Shown here in pieces: positions 46,300-54,961 of a DNA stretch of 64,000 nucleotides. This DNA comes from Caldilineales bacterium (GTDB lineage: Bacteria > Chloroflexota > Anaerolineae > Caldilineales > Caldilineaceae): contig JAAXGZ010000142.1 in assembly GCA_012271135.1 (NCBI GenBank), positions 1 to 64,000 on the forward strand, in the 5' to 3' direction. The stretch's first letter is position 1, and each line of letters opens with the position of its first letter. The notes under the pieces were generated by a model. It had not been told where the DNA came from. It saw only the letters and a list, made by a program, of their open reading frames with translations, and did not search any database. Both the position numbers and the translations under genes were made by a program.

Positions 46300-46650
46300 C
46301 GGCGGTCCGGGTCTGCAAACCAGGGGGGGCACCGACGCTACCTGGTTTAGGCGGGGGTGTACGCGCAACCGCTCAGGTCCCAGGGTGTTGTTCTGGTGCC
46401 AAACCAGTTGGGAGCCTGACTTCCTGCGACCGGTCCGCGTGCAGTTGGTCCTGTACCGCGGGCAATCGGGAATGGCGTTGGCGGAGCGCGATTATGCTGG
46501 TCGTGTCCTGCCGGTCTTGAATACTGGGGGCGGAATCCCATTCCCGCCAACCAGGAACTGTTTAAACGCAATACGATCCCGTCCCTCGCCAGGCCGCAGA
46601 TGCCCGGTGGAGAGAGCTGGTCATATCAGAAACTCAAGGGTGAGAAGCGC
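46300..46650. other. Intergenic, no gene seen
   Basis: Only short overlapping frames in both directions without motifs. The right end presumably holds the promoter of the AGE-family gene. Confidence 0.45.
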
Positions 46651-47832
46651 ATGCCGACCTCCGATGAATGCCATCAAGTCGATATTGTCTGGTTCAGGCA
46701 TCACCTTCTGGACGAAATCCTTCCCGCCTGGCGCGCCGCCATCACGGCGGAGGGGCTGTTCGCCTGTCACTTCGATCATGACTGGACCCCCCAGGCCAAG
46801 GGATTCGGCACCCTCGTGTCTCAGACCCGGCTGCTGTACAACTTCGCCCAGGGCTACGCGCTGACCGGGGAGTCGGTGTATCGGGACGCCGTGGAATCCG
46901 GTGCCCGGTTCCTGATGGACCATTTCTGGGATGCGAAGTTCGGTGGCTGGGTCCGGGCCTGCGCTCCCACGGGCGAGATCGTTGACGATGTCAAGGACTG
47001 CTACGGTCATGCCTTTGTCCTGTTTGGTCTGGCCCATGCCAGTGCCACGACCGGTTCGCCGCGTTGTCGGGAGGCGTTGCAGGAAACCTGGACGGTCATG
47101 ACCGACCGCTTCCGGGACGGTCAGGGCGGCTATCGTTACTTCATGAGCCGGGATTTCCGGGACGTGGATCCACAGCGTTCCCAGAATCCCTTGATGCATC
47201 TCTTCGAGGCCCTGCTGGCGGCGGGGGATTTGCCCGGCATGGGCGAACTGCATGGGGAGGCCGTCACGCTGGCGGACTTCGTTCTGAATCGGCTGCGGCG
47301 ACCGGAGGACCTTGTCCTGCCCGAAGTGTATGACGCCGACTGGAATCCGCTGCCGGCCGCGCAGGAGGGACGAATCGACGTTGGGCACGCCTTCGAATGG
47401 GCCTTCCTGATGTCGGAAGCCTCGGCGCGCGGCCTGTCCGACACCTACGCCGCCGAAGCCGCCCGCTTCCTGGCGTACGGCATGCAGCTGGGCTATGACC
47501 GGAAAGAAGGGGGCATCTTCTCCCCGGTGGCACCGGACGGCAGTCTTCTCCACCGTCGCAAGGGTTGGTGGGAGCAGTGCGAGACGATCCGGGCCCTGTT
47601 GCGGTTCGTCGATCGACACGCGCGTCCAGACTTGATGGAACCCCTGCACCAGACCGTAACGTACGTCCGGGACCAGTTCGTGGATGCACGGCATGGGGGG
47701 TGGCACAGTTTCCGGGAGCCAGGAACCTCACCGGTTGGGCAGGCCAAGGGCCACGAAACCAAGCTGGACTACCATGTCGTGGGTATGTGCATGGAGGCGA
47801 TCCGGGTGGCGGAGGCTGCCCGGGAGGATTGA
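46651..47832 (+). CDS. N-acylglucosamine 2-epimerase (AGE) family sugar epimerase/isomerase
   Basis: The 393-residue cytoplasmic protein starts at ATG 46651 (MPTSDECHQV). It is an all-alpha (alpha/alpha)6-barrel protein: family segments LVSQTRLLYNFAQGYAL (about residues 54-70), DVKDCYGHAFVLFGLAHAS (about 115-135), RIDVGHAFEWAFLM (about 245-258, with the catalytic-site His) and WWEQCETIRALL (about 305-316). AGE-family members include GlcNAc 2-epimerase, mannose isomerase and cellobiose 2-epimerase; which applies is unclear. About 200 bases separate it from the sugar transporter of locus E on the same strand, so it may process the sugar imported there. Confidence 0.85.
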   Translation: MPTSDECHQVDIVWFRHHLLDEILPAWRAAITAEGLFACHFDHDWTPQAKGFGTLVSQTRLLYNFAQGYALTGESVYRDAVESGARFLMDHFWDAKFGGWVRACAPTGEIVDDVKDCYGHAFVLFGLAHASATTGSPRCREALQETWTVMTDRFRDGQGGYRYFMSRDFRDVDPQRSQNPLMHLFEALLAAGDLPGMGELHGEAVTLADFVLNRLRRPEDLVLPEVYDADWNPLPAAQEGRIDVGHAFEWAFLMSEASARGLSDTYAAEAARFLAYGMQLGYDRKEGGIFSPVAPDGSLLHRRKGWWEQCETIRALLRFVDRHARPDLMEPLHQTVTYVRDQFVDARHGGWHSFREPGTSPVGQAKGHETKLDYHVVGMCMEAIRVAEAARED

Positions 47833-48033
47833 GCCAGCGCACGCGGGTCCTATCGGTGTTTCAGGCCGAGCCCTTCCAACTTGCCGCACGAGTTGTAGTT
47901 CCGTCCACTCCGCTCTCGCAGCGGAGGCACGTTTTGACACCAGCCTCCGAGCCAAATCAACCAAACCGAAGCGGTTTCGCTCGGTGGATACAATGGACGG
48001 CCACTTGAACAATTTGAAAACAGGACGGCACTC

Positions 48034-49347
48034 ATGCGTACGTTTGATTTGTCCCGACGCGGGTTTCTGTCGACGTTGGCCTTGGGCACCGCCGGTCTGG
48101 CCTTGTCAAGTTGCGTGGCGCCCGCGGCACCGGGAGCCGGCGAAGAGGCGGAGGCCATTGTCCTGAACGCCCTGTATCCCAGCGGTGGTCCGCTTTGGGG
48201 CGAATACCTGGACAAGATCTCGGATGATTTCAATACCCAGACCGGAATCGAGCATCGGTACAGCACGCTGCCCTTTGTGCAGCTTATGGACAAGCAGTTG
48301 ACCCTGGTGGCCGCGGGCAGTGCCGATGTGGATATTTTCGGCACGCACTACGCCCAGATCGGACGTTTCATCGAAGCCCTGTTCCCGCTGAACGACTTCG
48401 CGGCCGGAGACGGCGTGGAGAGTGCCGACTACGTGGAAGGCTCATTCGACGCGTTCACGGGCAACGGCAATCTGCTGGCCATTCCCTACACCTTCGATTT
48501 GCGGGCCCTGTACTATCGCACCGACCTTTTCGACGCCGCCGGCATCGAGGCGCCCCCCACCACCTGGGACGAACTGGTCGCCACCGCCCAGGCCCTGAAC
48601 GATCCGCCGGACCTCTACGGCTATCTGATCGTGGGCAAGGGCGACCCCGCGTTGCGCGAATACAGCGATCTGCTGTGGGAGAACGGGGGCGACTTCCTGG
48701 AGAACGGCCTTGAGCCCTCGCCGCCGGCCTGGAACCAGCCCGAAGGCGTGGAGGCCCTGCAGTGGTGGTATGACCTCATCCACACCCACGAGGTGGTGCC
48801 GGCCGGCACACCCAGCTACGGGTGGGAGGAGAACGGCCAGCTGTGGACCGCGGGTCAGGCCGCCATGAGCAAGCAGTGGGGCCCCGGCGGTTCCATGGAT
48901 CCGGACCAGTCCGTGATCGTGGACAATTTCAGCATCGCGCCCCTTGTCGGCAACAAGACCAACATCACGACCGCGGTCTGTCATGGCCGGGCCATCAATC
49001 TGCATTCGGCCCAGCCGGACGCCGCCTGGCAGTGGATCCACTACATCACCGGGCAACCCACGATGGTGGATCTGCACGCCAGCGTGGGCTCCCGGCCCGC
49101 GCATCTGGGAGCGCTCAACGAGGCCATTGAGACCGCGGAGGGCATCGTCGCCCTGAATCTGCAGGCCTCGCTGGCCGGAGCGGCCAACGGCTACACCTGG
49201 CCCCTGTTCCCCGAATTCTCCGAAATCCAGCCCATCCTATGGGGTGAAATCGAAAAGGTGCTGTCCGATCAGAAGTCGCCGCAGGAAGGACTGGACTTCG
49301 CCGCCCAGGAAGCCGAGAAGATTCTGGCGAACGCCGGCCTGATCTAG
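48034..49347 (+). CDS. Sugar ABC substrate-binding lipoprotein, Tat-exported (locus E)
   Basis: The 437-residue protein starts at ATG 48034. The Tat motif LSRRGFLSTLALG, the hydrophobic stretch and the lipobox GLALSSC mark export and lipidation. The mature part shows the binding-protein hallmark DLRALYYRTDLFDAAGIEAP (about residues 155-175). It heads locus E, whose permeases follow after 21 bases and overlap each other. No hairpin lies between it and the permease gene, unlike loci C, D and F. The AGE-family gene is just upstream. Confidence 0.92.
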   Translation: MRTFDLSRRGFLSTLALGTAGLALSSCVAPAAPGAGEEAEAIVLNALYPSGGPLWGEYLDKISDDFNTQTGIEHRYSTLPFVQLMDKQLTLVAAGSADVDIFGTHYAQIGRFIEALFPLNDFAAGDGVESADYVEGSFDAFTGNGNLLAIPYTFDLRALYYRTDLFDAAGIEAPPTTWDELVATAQALNDPPDLYGYLIVGKGDPALREYSDLLWENGGDFLENGLEPSPPAWNQPEGVEALQWWYDLIHTHEVVPAGTPSYGWEENGQLWTAGQAAMSKQWGPGGSMDPDQSVIVDNFSIAPLVGNKTNITTAVCHGRAINLHSAQPDAAWQWIHYITGQPTMVDLHASVGSRPAHLGALNEAIETAEGIVALNLQASLAGAANGYTWPLFPEFSEIQPILWGEIEKVLSDQKSPQEGLDFAAQEAEKILANAGLI

Positions 49348-49368
49348 GCCGCGCCGAACGCTATCTCC

Positions 49369-50328
49369 ATGGCGGGACCGGCGGAAAACCGCATCATCGG
49401 AATTGAATCCAGGCGGGAGCACATCACCCTGCGTTCCCGCCTGGACGCGTGGCAGGCGCGTTATGCCCCCTACTGGTTGCTCCTGCCCGCCCTGGGCATC
49501 ATCGGGGCGGTGCTGCTCTATCCGCTGGTGCACGCCCTGTACATCAGCTTCCTCGACTACAAGCTGGCACGCAGCGCGCGCCCCTTTGTGGGGCTGGGCA
49601 ACTACATAGAAGCTGTTACCAGTGCGTCCTTCGGGACCGTCCTGGCACAGAACATCATTTTTGCCGTGGTGTGCATCCTGGTGGAGTTCACCGTGGCCAT
49701 GAGTACCGCCCTCCTGCTCAACCGCCAATTCCGCGGGCGGGCCATCTATCGAGTGTTCTTCCTGCTGCCCATGCTGACCGCCCCGGTGTTGGCGGGTTTC
49801 AACTGGCGCTGGATCTTCAATGACCGCTTCGGTCTCATGAACCAGATCTTCATCGGAGTGGGCTTGGCGCCGCAGGCGTGGCTGGTGGAACCCAATCTGG
49901 CACGGCTGTCCATCGTCATCGCCACGGTGTGGCAGGGTATTCCCTTCGTCATGATCCTGATGTTGGCGGGCCTCCAGGCTTTGCCGCAACCCCCATTCGA
50001 GGCCGCGATTGTGGACGGTGCCACGGCTTGGCAACGCCTGCGCCTGTTGACCCTGCCGTTGATGCGGCCGGTCATTGCAGTGGCCTTGGCCTTGCGCATC
50101 ATCGATCTGTTCCGGGTGTTCGACGTCATCTACATCATGACCCTCGGCGGACCGGGCCACGCCACCGAGTTGTTGCCGTTCTACATCTATCGGGCCGCCT
50201 TCAGCCAGTCGCAGTTCGGACTGGCCTCGGCCCTCTCCTGGATCACTGTCTTCATCACAATCGTGATGCTGATTCCCCTGTTCCTCAACGAACGGTCCGG
50301 CGCGGAAAGCGAGAAGCTCAACGCATGA
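49369..50328 (+). CDS. Sugar ABC transporter permease, MalF type (locus E)
   Basis: The 319-residue membrane protein starts at ATG 49369, with six membrane segments beginning at about residue 38 (APYWLLLPALGIIGAVLLYP). The EAA loop is FEAAIVDGATAWQRLRLLTLP (about residues 207-227). Its stop overlaps the next permease start by four bases (ATGA), so the two subunits are coupled. It imports a sugar together with its partner and an unlinked ATPase. Confidence 0.92.
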   Translation: MAGPAENRIIGIESRREHITLRSRLDAWQARYAPYWLLLPALGIIGAVLLYPLVHALYISFLDYKLARSARPFVGLGNYIEAVTSASFGTVLAQNIIFAVVCILVEFTVAMSTALLLNRQFRGRAIYRVFFLLPMLTAPVLAGFNWRWIFNDRFGLMNQIFIGVGLAPQAWLVEPNLARLSIVIATVWQGIPFVMILMLAGLQALPQPPFEAAIVDGATAWQRLRLLTLPLMRPVIAVALALRIIDLFRVFDVIYIMTLGGPGHATELLPFYIYRAAFSQSQFGLASALSWITVFITIVMLIPLFLNERSGAESEKLNA

Positions 50329-51194
50329 CCTCACAGACCCAAGCTTCCCGCGGCTTCCGGTTCTCCGGACGGCGGCTGGCCGAGGACACCGCCACCTATG
50401 TTGTGCTCTCGGTGGTGCTCCTGATCATGATGACGCCCATCCTGTGGCTCATCCTGACCTCCATCCGACCCCTGGTGGAAATTGCATCCACCCGTCTCAT
50501 CCTGATACCGCGCCGCCTGGTGCTGGACAACTATCTGGCGGTGTTCCGGGACTACGAGATGGCGGCCTACCTACAGAACACCCTGATCGTGTGCGGCGGT
50601 GTGATCGCCACCAACATGGTGATTGGACCACCGGCCGCCTATGCCATGTCGCGCTACAGTTTCCGAGGCGAGAAGGCAGTGTTGTTCGGTCTCGTGTTCA
50701 TGCGCATGATTCCGCTGGTAGCCGTCATTCTGCCCCTGTTCATCATCTTCAGCACGCTGCGGCTGCTCAACTCCTACGCCGCCCTAATCATCGCCCACAC
50801 GGCCTTCAAGCTGCCGGTCACCATCTGGCTGCTGCGGGCTTTCATCGCCGATCTGCCGCGGGAACTGGACGACTCGGCGCGGGTGGACGGGGCGTCCCCG
50901 CTGGGTGTCATCGTGCGCATCGTGATTCCCCTGATCAAGCCTGGCCTGGCGGCCACAGCGGTCCTGGCCTTCCTGGCCACCTGGAACGATCTGCTGGTGA
51001 CCCTGGTGTTGTCGAATACCATCAAGACCGAGATGGTGGCGCTGGGACTGACCAAGTTCGTACTCGAGTACGGTGTGGCCTGGGGACCGCTGACGGCAGC
51101 GGGAGTACTGATGTTCATCCCCACGGTGGTGTTCGTGTTCATTGCCGAAAGGTACCTGGTGCGTGGCCTGACCATGGGGGCCGTGAAGGAATGA
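50325..51194 (+). CDS. Sugar ABC transporter permease, MalG type (locus E)
   Basis: The ATG at 50325 is within the previous stop. The 289-residue protein has six membrane segments, EAA loop DDSARVDGASPLGVIVRIVIP (about residues 182-202) and the end RYLVRGLTMGAVKE. A longer in-frame extension upstream (to 49878) only shadows the preceding gene. It is the last gene of locus E. Confidence 0.92.
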   Translation: MTSQTQASRGFRFSGRRLAEDTATYVVLSVVLLIMMTPILWLILTSIRPLVEIASTRLILIPRRLVLDNYLAVFRDYEMAAYLQNTLIVCGGVIATNMVIGPPAAYAMSRYSFRGEKAVLFGLVFMRMIPLVAVILPLFIIFSTLRLLNSYAALIIAHTAFKLPVTIWLLRAFIADLPRELDDSARVDGASPLGVIVRIVIPLIKPGLAATAVLAFLATWNDLLVTLVLSNTIKTEMVALGLTKFVLEYGVAWGPLTAAGVLMFIPTVVFVFIAERYLVRGLTMGAVKE

Positions 51195-51692
51195 GATTGG
51201 TGCCGGGACCTTGGCCGGCCGCACATCCCGTAGGCACCGCGACCCGGCTCCGACACGAGACCGGCCACGGCACGACGGCCTATGCTGCTTGGCGGCCGCG
51301 GCCGTACGTGTCGCCACCAACCCGACCGAGCGGGTCCTATGTCCGATGAAGCCGCGGGACATCCTGGCGACAGCGCCCAGGCAGCCCTGGCCCTGCACTG
51401 GTTGCTGACGGTTCCCGCTGCTGTCCGCGGCCTGAGCCTGAGAGCCGCCGACAGTGATCCCGAGCAGTCGCGATTCGCCTCGGCCAAGGGGCTCTTTAAG
51501 CCATGTTGGGCGGGAATCCGCGAGTGTTACCCTACTCTAGTTCGTGGGAGATTGGAGTCACCTCCAGGGAGGCCATGAAAATTGGCTACAGCGTCAGGTG
51601 ACGGCATGGGTGCCGCCTCCTGATCTTTGTCTTGTGAAAGTTTCCAACCTGTGCCATGTCCCGGACAATTTACGGGACAAGGAGAAAGAAAC
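51195..51692. other. Intergenic, about 500 bp between loci E and F
   Basis: No supported gene and no strong hairpin. GGAGAAAG just before 51693 is the ribosome binding site of the locus F binding protein; its promoter should lie in this stretch. Confidence 0.5.
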
Positions 51693-53048
51693 ATGAACGG
51701 TTCGTCACGTTGGATATTTCCCGATGTCAGTCGCCGTCGTTTCCTGCAATTGTCGTCCCTGACCGGGATGGGCATTGCCTTGGCCGCGTGTGTCGCGCCG
51801 GCGCCGACGGATGGCATGCAGGAGGAACCGGCCATGGAAGCCATCGAGCTGCGTTTCCAGAACTGGTTCAACGAAAGCGACATGCATACCTGGCAGATTG
51901 GCCTGGATCAGTTCAAGACCGAGCGGCCTGATGTTGACATGAAGCTCGAATACGCGGGCTGGGGCGACACCACCAGCACGATTCTGGCTGGGGCCGCGGC
52001 CGGGGATCTGCCCGATGTGTTCATGGCCAGCGACGAACATGTGCCGCCGGTCGCCTCCGTCGGTTTGGTCCTGGACCTGAATCCGTACATTGATGCCACG
52101 CCTGATATCAATGTCGATGATTTCGCCGCGGGCGTGTCCCGCGGGTTCAACTTCTGGGGACGCTGGTGGGGCTTCCCGTACGACCAGTCCACCTGGGGCA
52201 TCTACTACAACAAGGGCATGTTCGACGAAGCGGGCATTCCCTACCCGCCGACCGAGGGCCAGACCCAATGGTCGCTGGATGAATTTGTGGAGGCGGCCGC
52301 CGCCCTCACCAAACCGGACGGCGAACAGTGGGGAACTCAGATCAACGGCGGCCAGTACCTTAATTCAGCCTTCATTTATTCCGCCGGCGGCCGCAACTAT
52401 GACGACGACGGCCGCGAATGCCTGATATCCTCCCCCGAATCCGCTTCGGCGCTCCAGTGGATGGTCGATCTCGTGTACAAGCACAAGGTGGCGCCCACGG
52501 CCGCCGAATTGGCCGGCAGTGGCGGCATCAACTATTTCGCGTCCGGCTTGGTCGCCATGGAATTGAATGGCCAGTGGTCCCTGCAGTCCAAGAATGCGGA
52601 GGTCGAATTCGATTTCGACATTGGCTTCCTGCCCATCGGTGCCATTCAGAGCACCGTCACCGGCGGCTCCGGGTTCTGCTGCAGCAACGACTCGGAATAT
52701 CCCGACGCAGCCTGGGAGTTCCTGGCCAGCTACACCAGCAGTGACACGCTGGCGGAGATGGTGGGGCGTCCCGGCCGGGGCATCCCGGCCCGTTGGAGTG
52801 CCACGCCGGCCTACCTGGAAGCGGGCGGCAAGGCGGAACATCCCGGAGCCTTTGTCGAGCAGTTGAGCTGGGCATTCAATGATCGCGCCACGCTGGCGAG
52901 TCCGCAGTTCAACGATTCCTGGTCCCGCCACTACGGGGCCATCTACGACACCGGCGAAGGCGACATCGCGGCCGCGCTGGAGCTCATTCAGGAGGAAACC
53001 AACGAGGCACTGGCCGAGAAGTGGGCGGCCGTGACCATTGAAGTCTGA
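51693..53048 (+). CDS. Sugar ABC substrate-binding lipoprotein, Tat-exported (locus F)
   Basis: The 451-residue protein starts at ATG 51693 behind AAGGAGAAAG. A Tat motif SRRRFLQLSSL, a hydrophobic stretch and the lipobox GIALAAC follow. The mature protein resembles the locus C binding protein in layout, with FPYDQSTWGIYYNKGMFDEAG (about residues 160-180) and a closing-lobe segment GGSGFCCSNDSEYPDAAWEF. It heads an operon with MalG- and MalF-type permeases and a CRTAC-like lipoprotein; a 12-bp hairpin lies before the first permease. The ligand is unknown. Confidence 0.92.
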   Translation: MNGSSRWIFPDVSRRRFLQLSSLTGMGIALAACVAPAPTDGMQEEPAMEAIELRFQNWFNESDMHTWQIGLDQFKTERPDVDMKLEYAGWGDTTSTILAGAAAGDLPDVFMASDEHVPPVASVGLVLDLNPYIDATPDINVDDFAAGVSRGFNFWGRWWGFPYDQSTWGIYYNKGMFDEAGIPYPPTEGQTQWSLDEFVEAAAALTKPDGEQWGTQINGGQYLNSAFIYSAGGRNYDDDGRECLISSPESASALQWMVDLVYKHKVAPTAAELAGSGGINYFASGLVAMELNGQWSLQSKNAEVEFDFDIGFLPIGAIQSTVTGGSGFCCSNDSEYPDAAWEFLASYTSSDTLAEMVGRPGRGIPARWSATPAYLEAGGKAEHPGAFVEQLSWAFNDRATLASPQFNDSWSRHYGAIYDTGEGDIAAALELIQEETNEALAEKWAAVTIEV

Positions 53049-53072
53049 CAGTTGGCGTTGATTTGATACCAG

Positions 53073-53116
53073 GGACAAGCGGGGAGCAGGTCCGGAACTT
53101 GCCGCCCCGCTTGTCC
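53073..53116 (+). promoter_or_regulatory. Hairpin between binding-protein and permease genes (locus F)
   Basis: A perfect 12-bp stem GGACAAGCGGGG (53073-53084) pairs with CCCCGCTTGTCC (53105-53116) around a 20-base loop. It lies 25 bases after the binding-protein stop and 26 bases before the permease start. This is the third instance of the arrangement seen in loci C and D. Confidence 0.75.
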
Positions 53117-53141
53117 GACATCCTGTTTGCGTCCTCTGTCG

Positions 53142-54017
53142 ATGCATTCAGTGAACATGCAACAACAACGACAGATTTTGTGGCAGGGCGGGGCGGCCTC
53201 CCGCTACCGTCTGGGACTGGCCACAGGCATGCTCATGATTTTGGGCGCCTTGATGGCCTTTCCCTTTTTCTGGATGCTGCGTACTTCCCTGCTCACGGAA
53301 ACGGACGCCGCCGTCTTCCCGCCCGTCTGGCTGCCCACGTATCTGGAGCTGGACGGGTATATGGGTGTGTTCACGGTCCAGCCCTTCGGACGCTACATCC
53401 TGAACAGCGCCTTTGTCGCCGTCACCGTGATGGTGTCCCAATTGGTGACGGCCAGTCTGGGTGCCTACGCGTTTGCCCGGCTGCAGTTTCCCGGCCGGGA
53501 CAAGCTCTTCCTCCTGTATCTGGCCACCATGCTGATTCCGGCCGAAGTCACGATCGTGCCGACCTTTGTCTTGGTGAGCCGCTTTCAGATGGTCGACAGC
53601 CTGGCCGGCCTGATTGTTCCGGGCCTCTTCAGTGTCTTCACGACCTTCCTCCTGCGCCAGTTTTTCCTGACCATTCCCTTTGAACTGGAGGATGCCGCCA
53701 AGATTGACGGTGCCGGTTACGTTCGGCGCTACGCCCAGATCGTCATGCCCCTGTCGCAGCCGGCCTTGGCAACGGCGGCCATTTTCATCTTCATAGGCAC
53801 TTGGCGGAGTTTCCTCTGGCCGTTGATCATCATTCGGACGCGGGAACTGCGCACGGTGCCCATTGGCCTTGCCGCCATTCAACAGGAACAGGGACATACG
53901 GACATCCCTCAGTTGATGGCGGGTTCCGTAATGGCGATTGTGCCCGTGATCGCGGTCTTTCTGGTGCTGCAGCGGTACTACATCGAGGGTGTCGCCATGT
54001 CCGGACTCAAGGGTTGA
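53142..54017 (+). CDS. Sugar ABC transporter permease, MalG type (locus F)
   Basis: This is a roughly 291-residue membrane protein. The start is uncertain among 53127, 53142 and 53157. Six membrane segments, EAA loop EDAAKIDGAGYVRRYAQIVMP (about residues 188-208) and the end QRYYIEGVAMSGLKG are MalG features. Here the MalG-type gene precedes the MalF-type gene, the reverse of the other loci. It is followed after three bases by the MalF-type gene. Confidence 0.9.
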   Translation: MHSVNMQQQRQILWQGGAASRYRLGLATGMLMILGALMAFPFFWMLRTSLLTETDAAVFPPVWLPTYLELDGYMGVFTVQPFGRYILNSAFVAVTVMVSQLVTASLGAYAFARLQFPGRDKLFLLYLATMLIPAEVTIVPTFVLVSRFQMVDSLAGLIVPGLFSVFTTFLLRQFFLTIPFELEDAAKIDGAGYVRRYAQIVMPLSQPALATAAIFIFIGTWRSFLWPLIIIRTRELRTVPIGLAAIQQEQGHTDIPQLMAGSVMAIVPVIAVFLVLQRYYIEGVAMSGLKG

Positions 54018-54020
54018 GCC

Positions 54021-54953
54021 ATGGCTGTCGGCACCCACACGCCAACGGCACCGGGTGCCGTTCGTCGCCCATGGTTCCACAGGCCCCGGAACAAGGAGGC
54101 ATTGGCCGCCCTGCTCTTCCTGGCCCCCAACTTGATTGGGTTTCTGGTGTTGACCCTGGGGCCCGGCGTCTTCTCCCTGATCATGGGTTTTACCAACTGG
54201 TCCGGCATCAGCCGGGCACGCTGGGTGGGGGCCGAGAACTACATCGAATTGGTGGCGGACAAGGTGTTTCTCACGGCGTTGCGCAACACCCTTGTCTATA
54301 CGGTGGAATTCACGCCACTCGTGATCGTGGCGGCCCTGCTCTTTGCTCTGCTGTTCAATCAACGGGTCTGGGGCGTGCCGGTGGTGAGGTTGCTGTGCTT
54401 TCTGCCCATCGTGACCGACTTTATCTCCGTGGCCTTTATCTGGTCTTGGATCTACCACTTCCGGTTCGGCGTTCTGAACTGGGCCCTGGAACTCCTGAAC
54501 CTGCCCGCCCAGGCCTGGCTGGGGGATGTGCGCTGGGCCATGATTGCCCTCGTGGTGATGTCCGTCTGGCGCTGGGTGGGCTACTACGCCATCATCCTGC
54601 TGGCCGGCCTGCAGGGCATTCCCAGCGAACTGAAGGAGGCTGCGACCATCGACGGCGCCAACGGCCGCCAGCTGTTCCTGCGCGTGACCATTCCCCTTCT
54701 GTCCCCGGCCCTGTTCTTTGTGCTGATCATTTCCATCTCCTCCAGCCTGGCCGTGTTTGAGCAGATGTACATCATGACCCGGGGCGGTCCCCGCGACAGC
54801 ACCATCAGCATTTCCATGTTCCTGTATCAGCAGGGCTTCCGTTTCTTCAAGATGGGGTATGCCTCCGCCGTGGCCTGGATCCTGTTTCTGCTGACCTTTA
54901 TGGTGACGGCGTTCAACTGGACCATTCGCCGACGGTGGGTCTACCAGGAGTAA
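54021..54953 (+). CDS. Sugar ABC transporter permease, MalF type (locus F)
   Basis: The 310-residue protein starts at ATG 54021. The hydrophobic segments begin with ALLFLAPNLIGFLVLTLG, the EAA loop is KEAATIDGANGRQLFLRVTIP (about residues 212-232) and the C-terminus is RRRWVYQE. It partners the upstream MalG-type protein. The CRTAC-like lipoprotein starts 8 bases downstream, so co-transcription is very likely. Confidence 0.92.
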   Translation: MAVGTHTPTAPGAVRRPWFHRPRNKEALAALLFLAPNLIGFLVLTLGPGVFSLIMGFTNWSGISRARWVGAENYIELVADKVFLTALRNTLVYTVEFTPLVIVAALLFALLFNQRVWGVPVVRLLCFLPIVTDFISVAFIWSWIYHFRFGVLNWALELLNLPAQAWLGDVRWAMIALVVMSVWRWVGYYAIILLAGLQGIPSELKEAATIDGANGRQLFLRVTIPLLSPALFFVLIISISSSLAVFEQMYIMTRGGPRDSTISISMFLYQQGFRFFKMGYASAVAWILFLLTFMVTAFNWTIRRRWVYQE

Positions 54954-54961
54954 CTGCGAAG

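Noticed and set aside
53148-54458. Open minus-strand frame rich in His and Gln opposite the locus F permeases
   Set aside because: Typical antisense composition of membrane-protein genes; no domain or start.
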